Made by a program: the position numbers and the translations under genes. Below, piece by piece: positions 26,603 through 33,864 of a DNA stretch of 41,522 nucleotides. The notes beneath the pieces are model-generated. The model ran no database searches and had not been told where the DNA came from. It saw only the letters and a list, made by a program, of their open reading frames with translations. The stretch comes from an uncultured Eubacterium sp. (GTDB lineage Bacteria; Bacillota; Clostridia; Lachnospirales; Lachnospiraceae), in the NCBI GenBank assembly GCA_910584345.1, contig CAJTZX010000038.1, forward strand, positions 1 to 41,522. Direction: 5' to 3'. Position 1 is the stretch's first letter; the number at the start of each line of letters is the position of its first letter.

Positions 26603-27028
26603 TGATGTGTAAATATGACTGCAAAATGTGCAAAAAGAGATGGAAAATTGCTTGTATTTTACTTGCAATTTTGGTATTTTATGCTAAACTGTATTTATAT
26701 ATTTTCGATTCTAAACAAAAGAAAAGTATAGTAGATATGTAAGTATTGTATATATATCACAGTACATACTTTTTCAGCTTTAGTTATTCTTACTAAAAAT
26801 CTTTGAATAATATCATAAATTTTTCAAAGATAACGCGTAGGAAAATTTGTTCCATCCCTTCACAAGTATCATTTAATGCAAGTAATATAGCTTTTATTTT
26901 TAGCAGTTCAAAGACAGCAGATTGTATTTAAGTGGCAGAGCGATTAGTTGTGTCTATTGTACAGTCTTAACTTTTTGCAATGGAACAGCAAATCGGAGGG
27001 ATCAAAATAATATAAAGGAGGAATTACA
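26603..27028 (+). promoter_or_regulatory. Long leader region of the hemerythrin-REC gene, with candidate promoter
   Basis: A candidate promoter lies at 26663-26690: TTGCAA, a 16-nt spacer, then TAAACT preceded by TGC (extended -10 like). If used, it leaves an untranslated leader of roughly 330-370 nt, unusually long. The leader contains a CTTTGAA...TTCAAAG inverted repeat near 26802-26830. I recognise no riboswitch class in it. Another promoter nearer the gene cannot be excluded. Confidence 0.4.
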
Positions 27029-27070
27029 GTGATAAGACTGCACTGTGGCAAAGGAGGACATCATGGGTAA
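27029..27070 (+). CDS. Possible 13-residue leader peptide overlapping the hemerythrin gene start
   Basis: AAAGGAGG at 27013-27020 is followed, 8 nt later, by GTG at 27029 and an open frame of 13 codons (MIRLHCGKGGHHG) whose TAA at 27068-27070 overlaps the first codons of the hemerythrin gene in another frame. The downstream gene has its own AAGGAGG (27051-27057) inside this mini-frame. The layout suggests translational coupling or a leader peptide, but could be chance. Confidence 0.3.
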   Translation: MIRLHCGKGGHHG

Positions 27071-28409
27071 TCAATTCATATGGCAAGATCGGTTTAATAT
27101 CGGAGTGGATATCATCGATAAAGAACATAAAAAACTTTTCAGCATTATGAACCGTCTGCTGATATTCAGTGATCAGGAAGATAAGAGTCAGTGGGTCTGT
27201 CAGGAAGGACTGAAGTATTTTAAAGATCATGCAATGAAGCATTTTTCAGAGGAAGAAGTCTATATGGCGTCTATTTCCTATAAAGGGTACGAATCACATA
27301 GGCGTGTACATGACAACTTTCGGAAGAATACACTTCCGGCGCTGGAACGGGAGCTGTCACGGTCGAACTATTCCCCGGACGCAGTTAGTCATTTTTTAAG
27401 TGTTTGTGCCGGGTGGCTGATTGGCCATACGCTAACGGAAGATCGTGCGATTGTTGGGGAAGGAGCCAATACGTGGGAAAATCTGCTGCCGGAGGAAGAA
27501 GAGCTGGCCGCTAAACAGCTGATGATTCGCATGGTGAAAGACATGTTTCAGTTAGATGCACGTTTGATTAGCGACCGTTACAGTGGAGAAAAATTTGGAA
27601 AAGGTATTTACTGCAGGTTTATTTACGCGAACAACAAAAAAGAGAAGTGGGAAATTTATATGATATTTGAAGAAAAGCTGCTTCTCGAAACAGTTGGAAA
27701 GATGATGGGACATAAGTCAAACAAAATGAACGTTGTACTGATGAATGCATCCAGATATACGATTCGACAGTTTATCGAATGTGTTTTAGAGCATCTGCCG
27801 ATGGCAGCAGGATTCGAACTGCAGGATGAGAATCTGTTATCTTATGAGCAGTTTCAGAAAGTATTTTCAAAGCCTCAGTGCAGCCTTTTGTTTGATACGG
27901 GTGTCGGTTACTTTGCATATTGTGCAATGGCGCCTCATGCATTAAAAAAGGCTGGAACTTCTATCGTAACGGAAAATGCTGTGAAAGAAGTCAGCGAATA
28001 TTTGTTAAGTAATGAAAAGCAAAATGAAGAAAACTTTAAAAAGAAGATTCTCGTTATTGATGATTCGGATACCGTTTGTCTGGCGATGCAGGAGTTGCTG
28101 GGTGCAGATTATGAAGTCACGTCAGTGAAATCCGGCTTGGCAGGTATTCGGTGTATGACGCTGAACCGGCCGGATCTTGTTTTACTCGATTATGAGATGC
28201 CGGTTTGCGACGGCGTGCAGGTATTGGAGATGATCCGTGCAGAGGAAGACTTTGCAAAAATTCCAGTCTTTTTCCTGACCGGAAGGGTAGATAAGGGGAG
28301 TGTTGCAAGGGTTATGCCTCTGCGTCCTGAAGGATATCTGCTCAAGAGCCAGCAGCCAGAAGATATTAAGAAAAATATTGACGGATATTTTAGAAAAATA
28401 TCCAGATGA
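27063..28409 (+). CDS. Hemerythrin / CheX-like / response-regulator receiver fusion protein
   Basis: A 448-residue three-part cytoplasmic protein. Residues 1-135 are a bacteriohemerythrin with the diiron ligand pattern: IDKEHKKLF, KDHAMKHFSEEE, ESHRRVHDNF and GHTLTEDR. Residues about 150-315 look like a CheX/CheC-type domain (EKWEIYMIFEEKLLLETVGK, LFDTGVGYFAYC). Residues about 330-448 are a receiver: ILVIDDSDTV (acidic pair), LVLLDYEMP (phospho-acceptor Asp), FFLTGR (Thr) and YLLKSQQ (Lys). There is no DNA-binding or enzymatic output after the receiver. It probably couples oxygen or redox binding at the diiron site to phosphorelay or chemotaxis-like signalling; this is inferred from domains. 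The ATG at 27063 follows AAGGAGG. Confidence 0.85.
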   Translation: MGNQFIWQDRFNIGVDIIDKEHKKLFSIMNRLLIFSDQEDKSQWVCQEGLKYFKDHAMKHFSEEEVYMASISYKGYESHRRVHDNFRKNTLPALERELSRSNYSPDAVSHFLSVCAGWLIGHTLTEDRAIVGEGANTWENLLPEEEELAAKQLMIRMVKDMFQLDARLISDRYSGEKFGKGIYCRFIYANNKKEKWEIYMIFEEKLLLETVGKMMGHKSNKMNVVLMNASRYTIRQFIECVLEHLPMAAGFELQDENLLSYEQFQKVFSKPQCSLLFDTGVGYFAYCAMAPHALKKAGTSIVTENAVKEVSEYLLSNEKQNEENFKKKILVIDDSDTVCLAMQELLGADYEVTSVKSGLAGIRCMTLNRPDLVLLDYEMPVCDGVQVLEMIRAEEDFAKIPVFFLTGRVDKGSVARVMPLRPEGYLLKSQQPEDIKKNIDGYFRKISR

Positions 28410-28451
28410 GAAAAATGTTTTAGAAAATAACAGAATGAGAAAGATACATAT

Positions 28452-28510
28452 CTTACTTAATAAAAAACATCGTCTAATGCTTGATTAGGCGGTGTTTTTT
28501 ATTAAGTAAG
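28452..28510. terminator. Exceptionally long terminator hairpin after the hemerythrin-REC gene
   Basis: A 27-bp stem (28452-28478 with 28484-28510, only two G-T wobbles) around a GCTTG loop. The arms contain an A6 and a T6 tract, so the inner GC part followed by TTTTTT can terminate in either direction. Confidence 0.85.
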
Positions 28511-28550
28511 ACGAAGCGATAACGATTTAAATAAAAATTTTTACATGAAT

Positions 28551-28579
28551 TGTAACCTTTTCCTGGTTTTATTTGTATT
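28551..28579 (+). promoter_or_regulatory. Candidate ECF-type promoter of the sigma/anti-sigma pair
   Basis: TGTAACCTTTT at 28551-28561 resembles the AAC-containing -35 of ECF promoters. TGTATT at 28574-28579 sits 16 nt beyond GTAACC, where the -10 should be. This would allow the sigma factor to drive its own operon. The match is by eye only. Confidence 0.4.
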
Positions 28580-28626
28580 ATTAGTGAAAGGACCTTTCAA
28601 AGAAATAAGAAACTGAGGGATCGCTC

Positions 28627-29109
28627 ATGAAACAAACAGTAGAGGAACTGGCAGGGCGTTACCGTGATAATTTGTTTGCCGCAGCATTTAATATATGTAA
28701 AAATGCAGCAGATGCAGACGATATTGTACAAGAAACGTTCCTGCAGTATTATGTAGCAAAAAAAGAATTTGAAAGTGAAGAGCATATTCGCGCATGGCTG
28801 CTTCGGGTAGCAATTAATAAAGCAAAAAACGTGAACCATTCTTTTTGGAGACAGAATAAAGTGCCGTTAGAAGAGTATATGGAAACGCTTGCTTTTGAGT
28901 CGCCGCAAGAAGAGACGTTGTTTGAGACGGTGATGAAGCTGCCGGAAAAATACAGGATTATCATACACTTGTTTTATTACGAGGATTATTCTGTCCTTGA
29001 AATAGCAAAGCTAATGAAACTGACGCAGAGCAATGTCAAAGTCAGGCTTTCGCGCGGACGCAAATTATTGAAAGAAGCATTAAAGGAGGACTGGGAAGAT
29101 GACGAATAA
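28627..29109 (+). CDS. ECF-type RNA polymerase sigma factor
   Basis: A 160-residue sigma factor with region 2 (LFAAAFNICKNAADADDIVQ then ETFLQYYVAKKEF and AWLLRVAINKAKN) and region 4 (LPEKYRIIIHLFYYEDYSVLEIAKLM, then TQSNVKVRLSRGRKLLKEAL as the HTH), with no region 3, i.e. ECF. The stop lies inside the next gene, with an 11-bp overlap, and that next product has the membrane topology of an anti-sigma factor. A candidate ECF promoter at 28551-28579 suggests autoregulation. The inducing signal is unknown. Confidence 0.93.
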   Translation: MKQTVEELAGRYRDNLFAAAFNICKNAADADDIVQETFLQYYVAKKEFESEEHIRAWLLRVAINKAKNVNHSFWRQNKVPLEEYMETLAFESPQEETLFETVMKLPEKYRIIIHLFYYEDYSVLEIAKLMKLTQSNVKVRLSRGRKLLKEALKEDWEDDE

Positions 29110-29725
29110 AGAAAAGTATCAAAAGGCGTTTTCAACTCTGCATGCCTCCGACAACATTTCTTTGGAGGTAGAGATCATGGAAAAGAATAAAAAATTATAT
29201 CGAATGAAAAAAGTAGCAGCTGCTTGTGCAGCAGTGGCAGTAGTATTTGGCAGTATGACTGTGGCATATGCATCCGATCTGGGCGGCATCCGGCAGAAAA
29301 TTACTGCATGGTTTCACGGAGAACAGGCGCAGATGGATGTAACAGATAACGGAGATGGCAGTTATTCTTATAAGTATGTGGATGATAATGGTCAGACGTA
29401 TGAAGGTTCCGGGGGAGGAGTAGCAATCGATGATAACGGAAATGAAATACCGCTTACAGCAGATGAACTTATGGAGCATGTAGGCAATGAAGTGGAAAAG
29501 GACCAGGATGGAAATGTTTGGATTTATTATTATGATAAAAAGAAGAATATAACGGATTTGTTCGATGATGACGGGATTTGTAAGGTTGCATTTGAGCACG
29601 AAGGAAGAATGGTATACTTCAAAATTCAGGATGGAGATGAACTGGAAGGTCTACCGGGAAACTACGGCTACGAGTGTGGAATGGAAAAGCCAAAAGATGC
29701 TGAAAATTATACGATTCTGGAATAG
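29099..29725 (+). CDS. Membrane-anchored anti-sigma-like protein
   Basis: A 208-residue protein. Residues 1-38 are cytoplasmic and helical (EKYQKAFSTLHASDNISLEV), as in ECF anti-sigma N-termini. A membrane segment follows at about 38-58 (VAAACAAVAVVFGSMTVAYA), then an extracytoplasmic domain with many Asp/Gly/Tyr (DNGDGSYSYKYVDDNGQTYE). AAAGGAGG at 29082-29089 precedes the ATG, and the 11-bp overlap with the sigma gene indicates coupling. By position and topology it should hold the sigma factor inactive until a surface signal arrives. No zinc-binding ZAS motif (HxxxCxxC) is visible, so it is not the classical ZAS type. Confidence 0.7.
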   Translation: MTNKEKYQKAFSTLHASDNISLEVEIMEKNKKLYRMKKVAAACAAVAVVFGSMTVAYASDLGGIRQKITAWFHGEQAQMDVTDNGDGSYSYKYVDDNGQTYEGSGGGVAIDDNGNEIPLTADELMEHVGNEVEKDQDGNVWIYYYDKKKNITDLFDDDGICKVAFEHEGRMVYFKIQDGDELEGLPGNYGYECGMEKPKDAENYTILE

Positions 29726-29756
29726 TCAGGGAATCAAATGGTTACTGGCAATGCAG

Positions 29757-29792
29757 TACCGGCGTCTAGTCATCAGGCGCCGGTATTTTCTC
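29757..29792 (+). terminator. Terminator of the first sigma/anti-sigma unit
   Basis: An 11-bp stem (29757-29767 with 29775-29785, core TACCGGCG/CGCCGGTA) followed by TTTTCTC. Confidence 0.75.
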
Positions 29793-29809
29793 ATTGGGTA
29801 TCTTTTTGC

Positions 29810-30088
29810 TCATTTTTTCATTCGTTTCATCATTTGAATCATGCCGCGGGCTTTTTTGCTTTCTTCAGGTGAAAGATTTTTCAGCAAAATTTCCAGCATC
29901 ATATCACGCTCCGATTCGTTGAACGAAACACCTTGTTTTTGTGCAGCGTTCGTAGCAGACATAAGCGCAGCCATCATATCTTTCGCGTTGCCGCCGGACT
30001 GTCTGGCAGACATAGCTTTTAAAAAGGCCAGCTTTTCCGGTGATATGCCATTTGTGTTCTGGGCGGTAAATACATCGTCAAAATTCAT
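29810..30088 (-). CDS. Small conserved-looking protein, function unknown
   Basis: A 92-residue protein starting MNFDDVFTAQNTNGISPEKL, with a Met/Lys-rich helical end (KKARGMIQMMKRMKK). The start at 30088 is chosen because GGAGG lies a few bases upstream; the frame runs six codons further without a ribosome site. Its middle (KDMMAALMSATNAAQKQGVS) and the SPEESKKARG segment suggest a helical protein that could bind a partner. It lies 81 bp downstream of another small gene on the same strand, so the two probably form an operon. Family not recognised. Confidence 0.6.
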   Translation of the reverse strand: MNFDDVFTAQNTNGISPEKLAFLKAMSARQSGGNAKDMMAALMSATNAAQKQGVSFNESERDMMLEILLKNLSPEESKKARGMIQMMKRMKK

Positions 30089-30169
30089 AGTGTCCTCCAT
30101 AATCAATGTAATAGCAAAACCTTATCTAAGATCAGCATATGTGATAAATACAAAAAATGTGCATGATAT

Positions 30170-30499
30170 TTAGGAGAACATTGTTTCATATGTGGAAAAC
30201 ATAGAAAAGATATTTAAGATCATATCAATGTGTTCTTGTTCCTTTTCGCTGCAAAACTGACGGATATCACCAAGCATATTCAAAGTGTTTTCCATAGGAT
30301 TTTCATTGGAGCAGATGGATAGAGAAGTATCGTCGCTGTCAATTAGGTCTATGGATTTTTTCAGCTCGATTGCCTTAATCAGTGTTAGAATTTCTTTCTG
30401 ACGGGAGCCGCGCATATATGGAAGAGCTGTTTTTAAGATTTGTAAATCTTTGTTTTGCGTTTTTTCATCAAACGCAGTTGGTATGTAATTGTTGTCCAT
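30170..30499 (-). CDS. Small protein upstream of the 29810-30088 gene, function unknown
   Basis: A 109-residue protein, MDNNYIPTAFDEKTQNKDLQ at the start, then ILKTALPYMRGSRQKEILTL and CSEKEQEHIDMILNIFSMF. It is helical with no signal peptide. AAAGGA precedes the ATG at 30499. Both this protein and its downstream neighbour have the look of small interacting helical proteins, and the tandem order suggests joint function. I do not recognise a family. Confidence 0.6.
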   Translation of the reverse strand: MDNNYIPTAFDEKTQNKDLQILKTALPYMRGSRQKEILTLIKAIELKKSIDLIDSDDTSLSICSNENPMENTLNMLGDIRQFCSEKEQEHIDMILNIFSMFSTYETMFS

Positions 30500-30649
30500 A
30501 AAAGATCCTTTTTTATTTAGTGTATGTATGCAAGTCAGCGAATATGACACAATTTTATAGAAAATCAATATAATAAAGCAAGGAGGTATTTCATATAGAA
30601 ATGATCGTTATAGCAATCAAATATTTTTTAAATAGAAAACAGGACAATT

Positions 30650-30817
30650 ATGGGAAAATTAGTCATTGATGGAAATAAAGTATATACAGTGGATGAAACC
30701 TGTATGAAGAAAAAGAACCTGACGCTTGCGCAGATTCAGCATAAAGAAACAGGCGAAAGTGAAAAACAGATGAAAACTCGTAACCGTCTGGGCAGATCTT
30801 CGTATTTACAGCGCTGA
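30650..30817 (+). CDS. Small ORF, 55 residues, basic/charged C-terminus
   Basis: An open frame of 55 codons: MGKLVIDGNKVYTVDETCMK, then KKKNLTLAQIQHKETGESEK, ending RNRLGRSSYLQR. The first 15 residues read like a compact beta hairpin, and the whole composition is protein-like. The ribosome site is weak (AGGACA), though an AAGGAGG lies upstream at 30580-30586. A MITE-like element begins 35 bp after the stop, and a possible terminator lies beyond it at 31163-31196. Divergent from the 30499 gene. Function unknown. Confidence 0.45.
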   Translation: MGKLVIDGNKVYTVDETCMKKKNLTLAQIQHKETGESEKQMKTRNRLGRSSYLQR

Positions 30818-30851
30818 CGGTATGATAATATAACGGCTGAAGTATCCGGTC

Positions 30852-31017
30852 CTAGAGCGTGTTTGAAAAATGCTTTCCGTGAGATGTGCTTCACAGTTTG
30901 TGGAGAATTTATCCCAAATTTAGGAGGCATAGCGGGCTATGTTGACTAAATTTGGGATGAATTCTCCGCAAAGTGGGGAGTACAGATCGCGGGAATGATT
31001 TTTCAAACACGCTCTAG
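30852..31017. mobile_element. MITE-like palindromic element (166 bp)
   Basis: Perfect 20-bp terminal inverted repeats, CTAGAGCGTGTTTGAAAAAT at 30852-30871 and its complement at 30998-31017. An inner 21-bp inverted repeat (30902-30922 with 30947-30967, one G-T wobble) and a central CATAGC/GCTATG at 30928-30933/30936-30941 follow. The whole can fold as one long interrupted hairpin and encodes no protein. The CTAG at each outer end may include the target duplication. This is the structure of a non-autonomous miniature transposable element; its transposase family cannot be named from this copy. Confidence 0.75.
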
Positions 31018-31091
31018 CAAGGTGATTGTTCATGGCTGGATACGGTGCCGGATTTTCGCTTGCTATTGAATGATAAGCGGATGATATGGCA

Positions 31092-31128
31092 AAACGCAGG
31101 AATGTAAGACTCTTACGTTCCTGCGTTT
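31092..31128. terminator. 17-bp hairpin, terminator-like
   Basis: A stem of 17 bp (31092-31108 with 31112-31128, one wobble) around ACT. There is no T-run on the plus side; TTTT follows on the minus side. It might terminate minus-strand transcripts from the Cys/Gly-rich gene. Confidence 0.45.
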
Positions 31129-31162
31129 GATTCCTGATGGGTTGCATCAGTTTTTGTGTTTT

Positions 31163-31196
31163 TCTGCGGAAAGCGAAATGCTTTCCGCAGATTTTA
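31163..31196 (+). terminator. Candidate terminator
   Basis: A perfect 12-bp stem (TCTGCGGAAAGC at 31163-31174 with GCTTTCCGCAGA at 31180-31191), a GAAAT loop and then TTTTATA on the plus strand. Confidence 0.65.
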
Positions 31197-31204
31197 TAAA
31201 TGGA

Positions 31205-31441
31205 TTAGAAGAATCCGTTACCGCCGCAGCCACAGCCACAAAGCAGCAATAAGATCAGCCAAATACAGCTGTTGTCGCCGCCGCATCCATTGCCGCAGCC
31301 ATTACCGCCAAAGAAAGAACCTCCGCCGTTGTTACCACAGCAGCAGAATAACAGCAGGATAATCCAGATAAAGGAATTGTTTCCGCATCCACATCCATTG
31401 TTTTCTCCACATCCACAGTTTGTAGCAGCTAAATCACTCAT
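31205..31441 (-). CDS. Cys/Gly-rich small protein (clostridial 'high-cysteine' type)
   Basis: A 78-residue protein with 13 Cys and very high Gly/Asn. It contains an internal duplication: two Cys/Gly clusters each around a hydrophobic core, CGNNSFIWIILLLFCCCG and DNSCIWLILLLLCGCGCGG. Similar clostridial proteins are labelled 'chorion class high-cysteine' in public annotation, a name without functional proof; a spore-coat or envelope role is a guess. The start at 31441 is preceded by GGAGG in the leader; the open frame extends 52 codons further upstream without support. Divergent from icd. Confidence 0.75.
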   Translation of the reverse strand: MSDLAATNCGCGENNGCGCGNNSFIWIILLLFCCCGNNGGGSFFGGNGCGNGCGGDNSCIWLILLLLCGCGCGGNGFF

Positions 31442-31616
31442 ATTGATTGCCTCCATTTTTTTATTTGTTTTATGGTTTATCTTATGAGGGCGGCTTGTAT
31501 AGGTTTCCAAAAAAAATAAGAGAATCCATCGTACATGCATTGACAAACGGGTACGTCTGTGCAAAAATGATTTGGACATGAAATATAGGAAACGCATACA
31601 ATCAGGAGGATGGATA

Positions 31617-32828
31617 ATGGAAAAGATTAAAATGACGACACCACTTGTAGAGATGGACGGAGATGAAATGACCAGAATTCTCTGGAAGATGATTAAAGAT
31701 GAACTGCTGCTTCCATTTGTAGACTTAAAGACAGAATATTATGATCTTGGCCTTGCCTGCAGAAATGAAACGGATGACCAGGTAACGATAGATTCTGCAA
31801 ATGCTACGAAAAAGTATGGCGTTGCTGTAAAATGTGCAACGATTACGCCAAATGCAGCACGTATGAGCGAATACGATCTGAAGGAAATGTGGAAAAGCCC
31901 GAATGGGACAATTCGTGCAATTTTAGACGGAACTGTGTTTCGGACACCGATTAAAGTAAAGGGCATCGAGCCGTGTGTGAAAAATTGGGAAATGCCGATT
32001 ACGATTGCAAGACATGCATATGGCGATGTTTATAAAAACGTAGAAATTAAAGTGCCAGGTGCAGGAAAAGCAGAACTTGTATTTACAGGAGAAGATGGTA
32101 CGCAGATAAGAGAAACCGTTTTTGACTTTGAAGGCCCAGGGATTATTCAGGGGCAGCACAATGTGAACGCATCGATCGAAAGCTTTGCAAGAAGCTGTTT
32201 TACTTATGCGCTGGATTGTAAGCAGGAGCTTTGGTTTGCGACAAAAGATACGATTTCCAAACAATACGACCATTCTTTCAAAGATATTTTCCAGGAAATA
32301 TTTGATAAAGAATACAAAGAAAAATTTGATGCGGCAGGCATTACTTATTTTTACACTCTGATTGATGATGCCGTAGCACGCGTGATGAAATCCAAAGGCG
32401 GATTTATCTGGGCATGTAAAAATTATGATGGGGATGTTATGAGCGATATGATCTCATCGGCATTCGGATCTCTGGCAATGATGACGTCGGTGCTTGTATC
32501 ACCGGAAGGCTATTACGAGTATGAGGCAGCGCATGGAACGGTACAGCGCCATTATTACAAGCACTTAAATGGAGAAGAGACGTCTACGAATTCCGTAGCT
32601 ACTATTTTTGCATGGACAGGCGCTTTGCGCAAACGTGGAGAAATGGACGGCCTTACAGAGCTTACAGCATTTGCGGATCATCTGGAGAAAGCATGTATTG
32701 ATACGATTGAATCCGGAAAAATGACAAAAGACCTTGCACTCATCACAGAACTGGAACATCCGACGGTCTTAAACAGCGAAGGATTTATTAAAGAAATCCG
32801 TAAAGCGCTGGAACAGATCTATCGGTAA
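31617..32828 (+). CDS. icd: NADP-dependent isocitrate dehydrogenase
   Basis: Oxidatively decarboxylates isocitrate to 2-oxoglutarate. The 403-residue product matches the homodimeric 'eukaryote-type' IDH: VEMDGDEMTRILWKMIKDEL at the start, VKCATITPNAARM, SPNGTIRAILDGTVFR, DDAVARVMKSKGGFIWACKNYDGDV and the NADP-site region YEAAHGTVQRHYYKHLNGEE. AGGAGGA at 31604-31610 sets the ATG at 31617. An upstream TTGACA at about 31541 with AAAAAT 17 nt further is a weak promoter. Aconitase and citrate synthase are not in the window. An epimerase gene follows 19 bp after the stop, so the two may be cotranscribed. Confidence 0.95.
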   Translation: MEKIKMTTPLVEMDGDEMTRILWKMIKDELLLPFVDLKTEYYDLGLACRNETDDQVTIDSANATKKYGVAVKCATITPNAARMSEYDLKEMWKSPNGTIRAILDGTVFRTPIKVKGIEPCVKNWEMPITIARHAYGDVYKNVEIKVPGAGKAELVFTGEDGTQIRETVFDFEGPGIIQGQHNVNASIESFARSCFTYALDCKQELWFATKDTISKQYDHSFKDIFQEIFDKEYKEKFDAAGITYFYTLIDDAVARVMKSKGGFIWACKNYDGDVMSDMISSAFGSLAMMTSVLVSPEGYYEYEAAHGTVQRHYYKHLNGEETSTNSVATIFAWTGALRKRGEMDGLTELTAFADHLEKACIDTIESGKMTKDLALITELEHPTVLNSEGFIKEIRKALEQIYR

Positions 32829-32847
32829 CAGGCAGGAGCCTATTTGC

Positions 32848-33846
32848 ATGCGTCAGGATTTTAAGAAACTGATACCGATGACAAAAATTTTTGTAACCGG
32901 AAGCGCCGGATTTATCGGATATCATTTAAGTAAAGCTCTTTTAGACTATGGATGTCAGGTTGTTGGGCTGGACAATATGAATCCATATTATGAGGTCTCT
33001 TTAAAAGAAGACCGTCTGCATATACTAAAACAGTCCGAACACTTTCGGTTTCTGCAGGAAGATTTGGCAAACAGGCAGGCATTGGAACAGATCTTTTTAA
33101 AGGAACGGCCGGATATTGTAGTAAACCTTGCTGCACAGACCGGCGTTCGTTACAGCATAGACCATCCAGACTGTTATATACAGTCAAATATCATTGGTTT
33201 TTACAATATATTGGAGTGCTGCCGAAATCACCTGGTATCACATCTTGTGTATGCATCTTCCAGCTCTGTGTATGGTGCAAATAAAAAAGTACCGTTTTCT
33301 GCCGAAGACCAGACGGATCATCCGGTAAGCCTTTATGCAGCGACGAAAAAATCCAATGAACTGATGGCCTATTGTTATAGTAAATTGTATGGAATTGCTG
33401 CAACCGGACTTCGTTTTTTTACAGTCTATGGCCCAATGGGAAGACCGGATATGGCATATTATAAGTTTGCAGAAAAAATTATGAAGGGCGAGCCGATACA
33501 GGTATATAACAATGGCGATATGCTGCGTGATTTTACGTATGTGGACGACGTCGTAAAAGGAATTGTAAATATTTTGCCGAATCTTCCGAAAGAGATAGAT
33601 GGAGTCCGGCATAAAGTATACAATATTGGCAACAATCATCCGGTAAAGCTGATGGATTTTATACAAACGCTGGAGCGTTGTCTTGGCAAGACTGCCAGAA
33701 AAGAATTTCTTGCTATGCAGCCGGGAGATGTTTACCAGACTTATGCAGATATTAAAGATTTAGAAAAAGATTTTGGTTTTCGGCCGGACACGCCGATTGC
33801 GGAAGGGATACAAAGATTTACAGACTGGTTTTTGTCATACAGATAA
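32848..33846 (+). CDS. NAD-dependent epimerase, UDP-glucuronate 4-epimerase-like
   Basis: A 332-residue extended short-chain dehydrogenase: FVTGSAGFIGYHLSKALLDY at the N-terminus, YASSSSVYGANKKVPF, SLYAATKKSNELMAYCYSKL (catalytic Tyr-xxx-Lys), FFTVYGPMGRPDMAYYKFAE and DFTYVDDVVKGI. The GRPDMA stretch is typical of UDP-glucuronate 4-epimerases, giving UDP-galacturonate for capsule or exopolysaccharide, though other UDP-sugar epimerases cannot be excluded. AGGAG at 32834-32838 favours the ATG at 32848; another ATG lies at 32878. It follows icd by 19 bp and precedes a sigma factor by 18 bp, an odd mixture for one transcript. Confidence 0.85.
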   Translation: MRQDFKKLIPMTKIFVTGSAGFIGYHLSKALLDYGCQVVGLDNMNPYYEVSLKEDRLHILKQSEHFRFLQEDLANRQALEQIFLKERPDIVVNLAAQTGVRYSIDHPDCYIQSNIIGFYNILECCRNHLVSHLVYASSSSVYGANKKVPFSAEDQTDHPVSLYAATKKSNELMAYCYSKLYGIAATGLRFFTVYGPMGRPDMAYYKFAEKIMKGEPIQVYNNGDMLRDFTYVDDVVKGIVNILPNLPKEIDGVRHKVYNIGNNHPVKLMDFIQTLERCLGKTARKEFLAMQPGDVYQTYADIKDLEKDFGFRPDTPIAEGIQRFTDWFLSYR

Positions 33847-33864
33847 AGCAGGGGGAACAGGCAG

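Noticed and set aside
26551..26742. 63-codon frame rich in Cys and hydrophobics downstream of the LRR gene
   Set aside because: It covers the LRR terminator hairpin and a likely promoter, and has no ribosome site.
31032..31073. 13-codon frame MAGYGAGFSLAIE, at first sight like a YjcZ-type sporulation peptide
   Set aside because: Lacks the hydrophobic tail of YjcZ proteins and has no ribosome site.
30736..31147. Two minus-strand frames over the palindromic region
   Set aside because: They are translations of the MITE-like inverted repeats, a common source of spurious small proteins.
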